Shown here: positions 62,502 to 64,000 of the stretch, in pieces | Layout of the letters: each line of letters opens with the position of its first letter | How positions within the stretch are numbered: position 1 is the stretch's first letter | Assembly: GCF_900605015.1 (NCBI RefSeq) | Contig: NZ_LR027574.1 | Location: forward strand, 450,479 to 514,478 | Length of the DNA stretch: 64,000 nucleotides | Source: Olsenella sp. Marseille-P4559 | Lineage (GTDB): Bacteria; Actinomycetota; Coriobacteriia; Coriobacteriales; Atopobiaceae | Direction: 5' to 3' | Notes under the pieces: generated by a model | The model's database searches: none | Seen by the model: only the letters and a program-made list of their open reading frames with translations | Told to the model about the DNA's origin: nothing | Translations under genes and position numbers: made by a program

Positions 62502-63330
62502 CCTTCCCTAGGGCGCTTGTGTCTCCAGCGCAGACGGCCTCTATGGCCGCGACCTCGTGCGGCATGAGCTCGCGCCAGTGGCCCTCCTTGACTCCCGTGA
62601 GCACGAGAGGCCCAAACGCATCACGGTGCAGGCGCAAGACCTTGTGGCCAACGGCCTGCAGCATCTTTTTTACCTGATGCTTCCGGCCCTCGTGGATGGT
62701 GAGTCCCACCACCGCATTGGGCTCTCCCCCACCGGTTCGGCCCGCGCCGTGTGGGGCCACCACCGCATAGAGGGGATCGCCCTTGGCGAGCAGCTCTGTC
62801 CTGGCGGGCGAGGCCGGACCGTCCTCAAGCATCACGCCGCGGCGCAGACGGTCGAGGTCATGGGCCGAGGGAGTGCCCGACACCAGAGCCACGTAGTGTT
62901 TCTCGATGTGGCGCGACGGATGGAGCAGGGCCTGGCCAACGCTGCCGTTCGTGGTGAACAAGAGGAGTCCTGTTGTGTCCATGTCGAGGCGCCCGACCGG
63001 GAAAATCCCAGGGTAGGTCTCTGTGGGGACAAGCTCTGCCACCGTGGGCCTTCCCTGTGGGTCACTCATGGTGGTCACATAGCCTGATGGCTTGTAGAGC
63101 ATGAGGTAGCGGGGCTTCTCGAGGATGCGGCACTCGATGCCGTCGACGCTCACCACGTCGGCGGCAGGGTCCACCTTGCTGCCCAGCTCGCTCACAACCT
63201 TGCCGTTCACGCACACGCGACCAGCTGTCATGAGCCTCTCGGCACCCCTCCTGCTTGCGACGCCGGCCCGTGCAAGAAAGCGCTGCAGGCGCATGGGGTA
63301 GAGCCCGTCCTCGCGCAGCGGGTCACTCAT
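62494..63330 (-). CDS. RluB-type rRNA pseudouridine synthase
   Basis: A 278-residue enzyme. An S4 RNA-binding domain (about 14-70, MRLQRFLARAGVASRRGAER) precedes the RsuA/RluB catalytic domain, with the catalytic Asp in VGRLDMDTTGLLLFT and GRKHQVKKML later. The target is probably 23S rRNA. The start overlaps the scpB end; a later ATG at 63294 is possible. scpB-rluB order is widely conserved. Confidence 0.9.
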   Translation of the reverse strand: MSDPLREDGLYPMRLQRFLARAGVASRRGAERLMTAGRVCVNGKVVSELGSKVDPAADVVSVDGIECRILEKPRYLMLYKPSGYVTTMSDPQGRPTVAELVPTETYPGIFPVGRLDMDTTGLLLFTTNGSVGQALLHPSRHIEKHYVALVSGTPSAHDLDRLRRGVMLEDGPASPARTELLAKGDPLYAVVAPHGAGRTGGGEPNAVVGLTIHEGRKHQVKKMLQAVGHKVLRLHRDAFGPLVLTGVKEGHWRELMPHEVAAIEAVCAGDTSALGKDG

Positions 63331-64000
63331 CGCTGGCATCGCCCCCTGCGGCATCAGTGGCGCTATCGGCGCCTACCTCAGGCGCCTCCTCCTCGGCACC
63401 GTCGCCCAGAAGCTCGCGCTCGTCATCGATGTCATCGGACGTCTCCTCAAGGGTCGACTCGAGCGAGCGACCCGAGAGTCGCTCGCGAATGAACTGGCGG
63501 GACTGCTCGTCGGGTGCAAAGTCCTCGAGCGGAGGGAGGTCGCGGATGCTTCCCAGCCCAAAGCGCTCGAGGAAGGCGCGGGTGGTGCCAAAGAGGATGG
63601 CCTGCCCATGCTCGGCATCGTGGCCAACCTCGCGTATCAGGCCCTTCTCGCGCAGAGAAGCAATCACGCCATCGGAGTTCACCCCGCGCACCGCGCGTAC
63701 GCCCTCGCGCGAGACGGGCTGGTGGTAGGCAATGACGGCGAGGGTCTCGAGCGCGGCCTGCGAGAGACGGCGCTGGTCCCATGAGAGGACGTAGGCCGCA
63801 ACCTGGTCGTGAAACGCGGGATGCGTGAAGAGCCGCCACCCGCCGGCCACCTCGCGCAGCTGGAAGCCGCGGTTGGCATCGGCGTACTCGGCGGAGAGCT
63901 CGGCCAGGGCCGAGGCCACGTCCCCCGGTGCTGATCCCGTCGCCTTTGCAAGGTCGATTGCCGATACGGAGTCGTCCGACACGAGGAGCAGGGCTTCAAG
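63323..64000 (-). CDS. scpB: Segregation and condensation protein B (partial, runs off the window)
   Basis: The 3' part of scpB. The frame is open to the window edge and reads LEALLLVSDDSVSAIDLAKA at its visible start, so a short N-terminal piece lies beyond 64000. Two winged-helix domains are seen, with LAVIAYHQPVSREGVRAVRGV and LREKGLIREVG, and a long acidic tail (last about 40 residues) not usual in shorter ScpBs. It forms the chromosome condensin complex with ScpA and SMC. Confidence 0.93.
   Translation of the reverse strand, partial: LEALLLVSDDSVSAIDLAKATGSAPGDVASALAELSAEYADANRGFQLREVAGGWRLFTHPAFHDQVAAYVLSWDQRRLSQAALETLAVIAYHQPVSREGVRAVRGVNSDGVIASLREKGLIREVGHDAEHGQAILFGTTRAFLERFGLGSIRDLPPLEDFAPDEQSRQFIRERLSGRSLESTLEETSDDIDDERELLGDGAEEEAPEVGADSATDAAGGDASDE

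Overview
The window is 64 kb of dense, GC-rich bacterial chromosome. It looks like an anaerobic, gut- or oral-type actinobacterium of the class Coriobacteriia, with an Olsenella/Atopobiaceae-like feel. This is an inference from three things: a GarA-type FHA gene next to an FtsR-type MerR gene (an actinobacterial pair), the heavy use of flavin/iron-sulfur anaerobic enzymes, and the overlapping gene style with many GTG starts. I see no rRNA, tRNA or CRISPR array.

Layout. 0-5.6 kb (+): a membrane-anchored LysM protein, nrdR-dut, two NCS2 nucleobase permeases and thioredoxin reductase. 5.8-18.4 kb (mostly -): ClC channel, secreted NlpC/P60 hydrolase, apt, MerR/FHA pair, RidA, GcvT-like protein, D,D-carboxypeptidase, PgsA, M20 peptidase, and the serine pathway genes serA/serC. 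18.6-23.3 kb (+): a HAD hydrolase, then a three-gene catabolic-looking unit made of a divergent flavin/Fe-S enoate-reductase-like enzyme and both subunits of aconitase X. 23.4-26.6 kb: RecQ (-) and a MATE exporter (+).

26.6-32.1 kb is a decayed accessory island. It holds a 5'-truncated ceramidase-like gene, a PTS EIIC gene cut in half, and nested insertion sequences. One 1,644-bp IS3-family element looks intact, with perfect 25-bp ends and a 3-bp target duplication. It sits inside fragments of an older related element and of IS21-type istB genes. The island is followed by a PadR/DUF1700 operon behind a striking 53-bp perfect palindrome, and by a His-rich BFD-type protein.

33.9-44.6 kb (-): phosphatase, hypA and hypB on either side of a 968-residue multi-cluster flavoprotein, C39-like peptidase, thioesterase, cysteine hydrolase, a 0.7-kb gene-free stretch with two inverted copies of a 129-bp element, and a GlpA/GlpB/DUF1667-like anaerobic oxidoreductase unit. 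44.8-48.4 kb (-): a heterodimeric ABC exporter. 48.4-64 kb (-): a long housekeeping run in which most genes overlap or nearly touch. Read in transcription order it is scpB, rluB-type, phosphoglycerate-mutase-like, cmk, plsC, ispH, radical SAM/PDZ, der, plsY, gpsA, rpe, cysteine desulfurase, zinc-ribbon protein, coaBC, nfo and ABC-F.

The best candidates for something undescribed are the aconitase X/flavoenzyme operon (19.5-23.3 kb), the paired 129-bp elements (41.0-41.4 kb), the hypA-flavoprotein-hypB cluster (34.7-38.6 kb) and the large hairpin at 34.57-34.65 kb.
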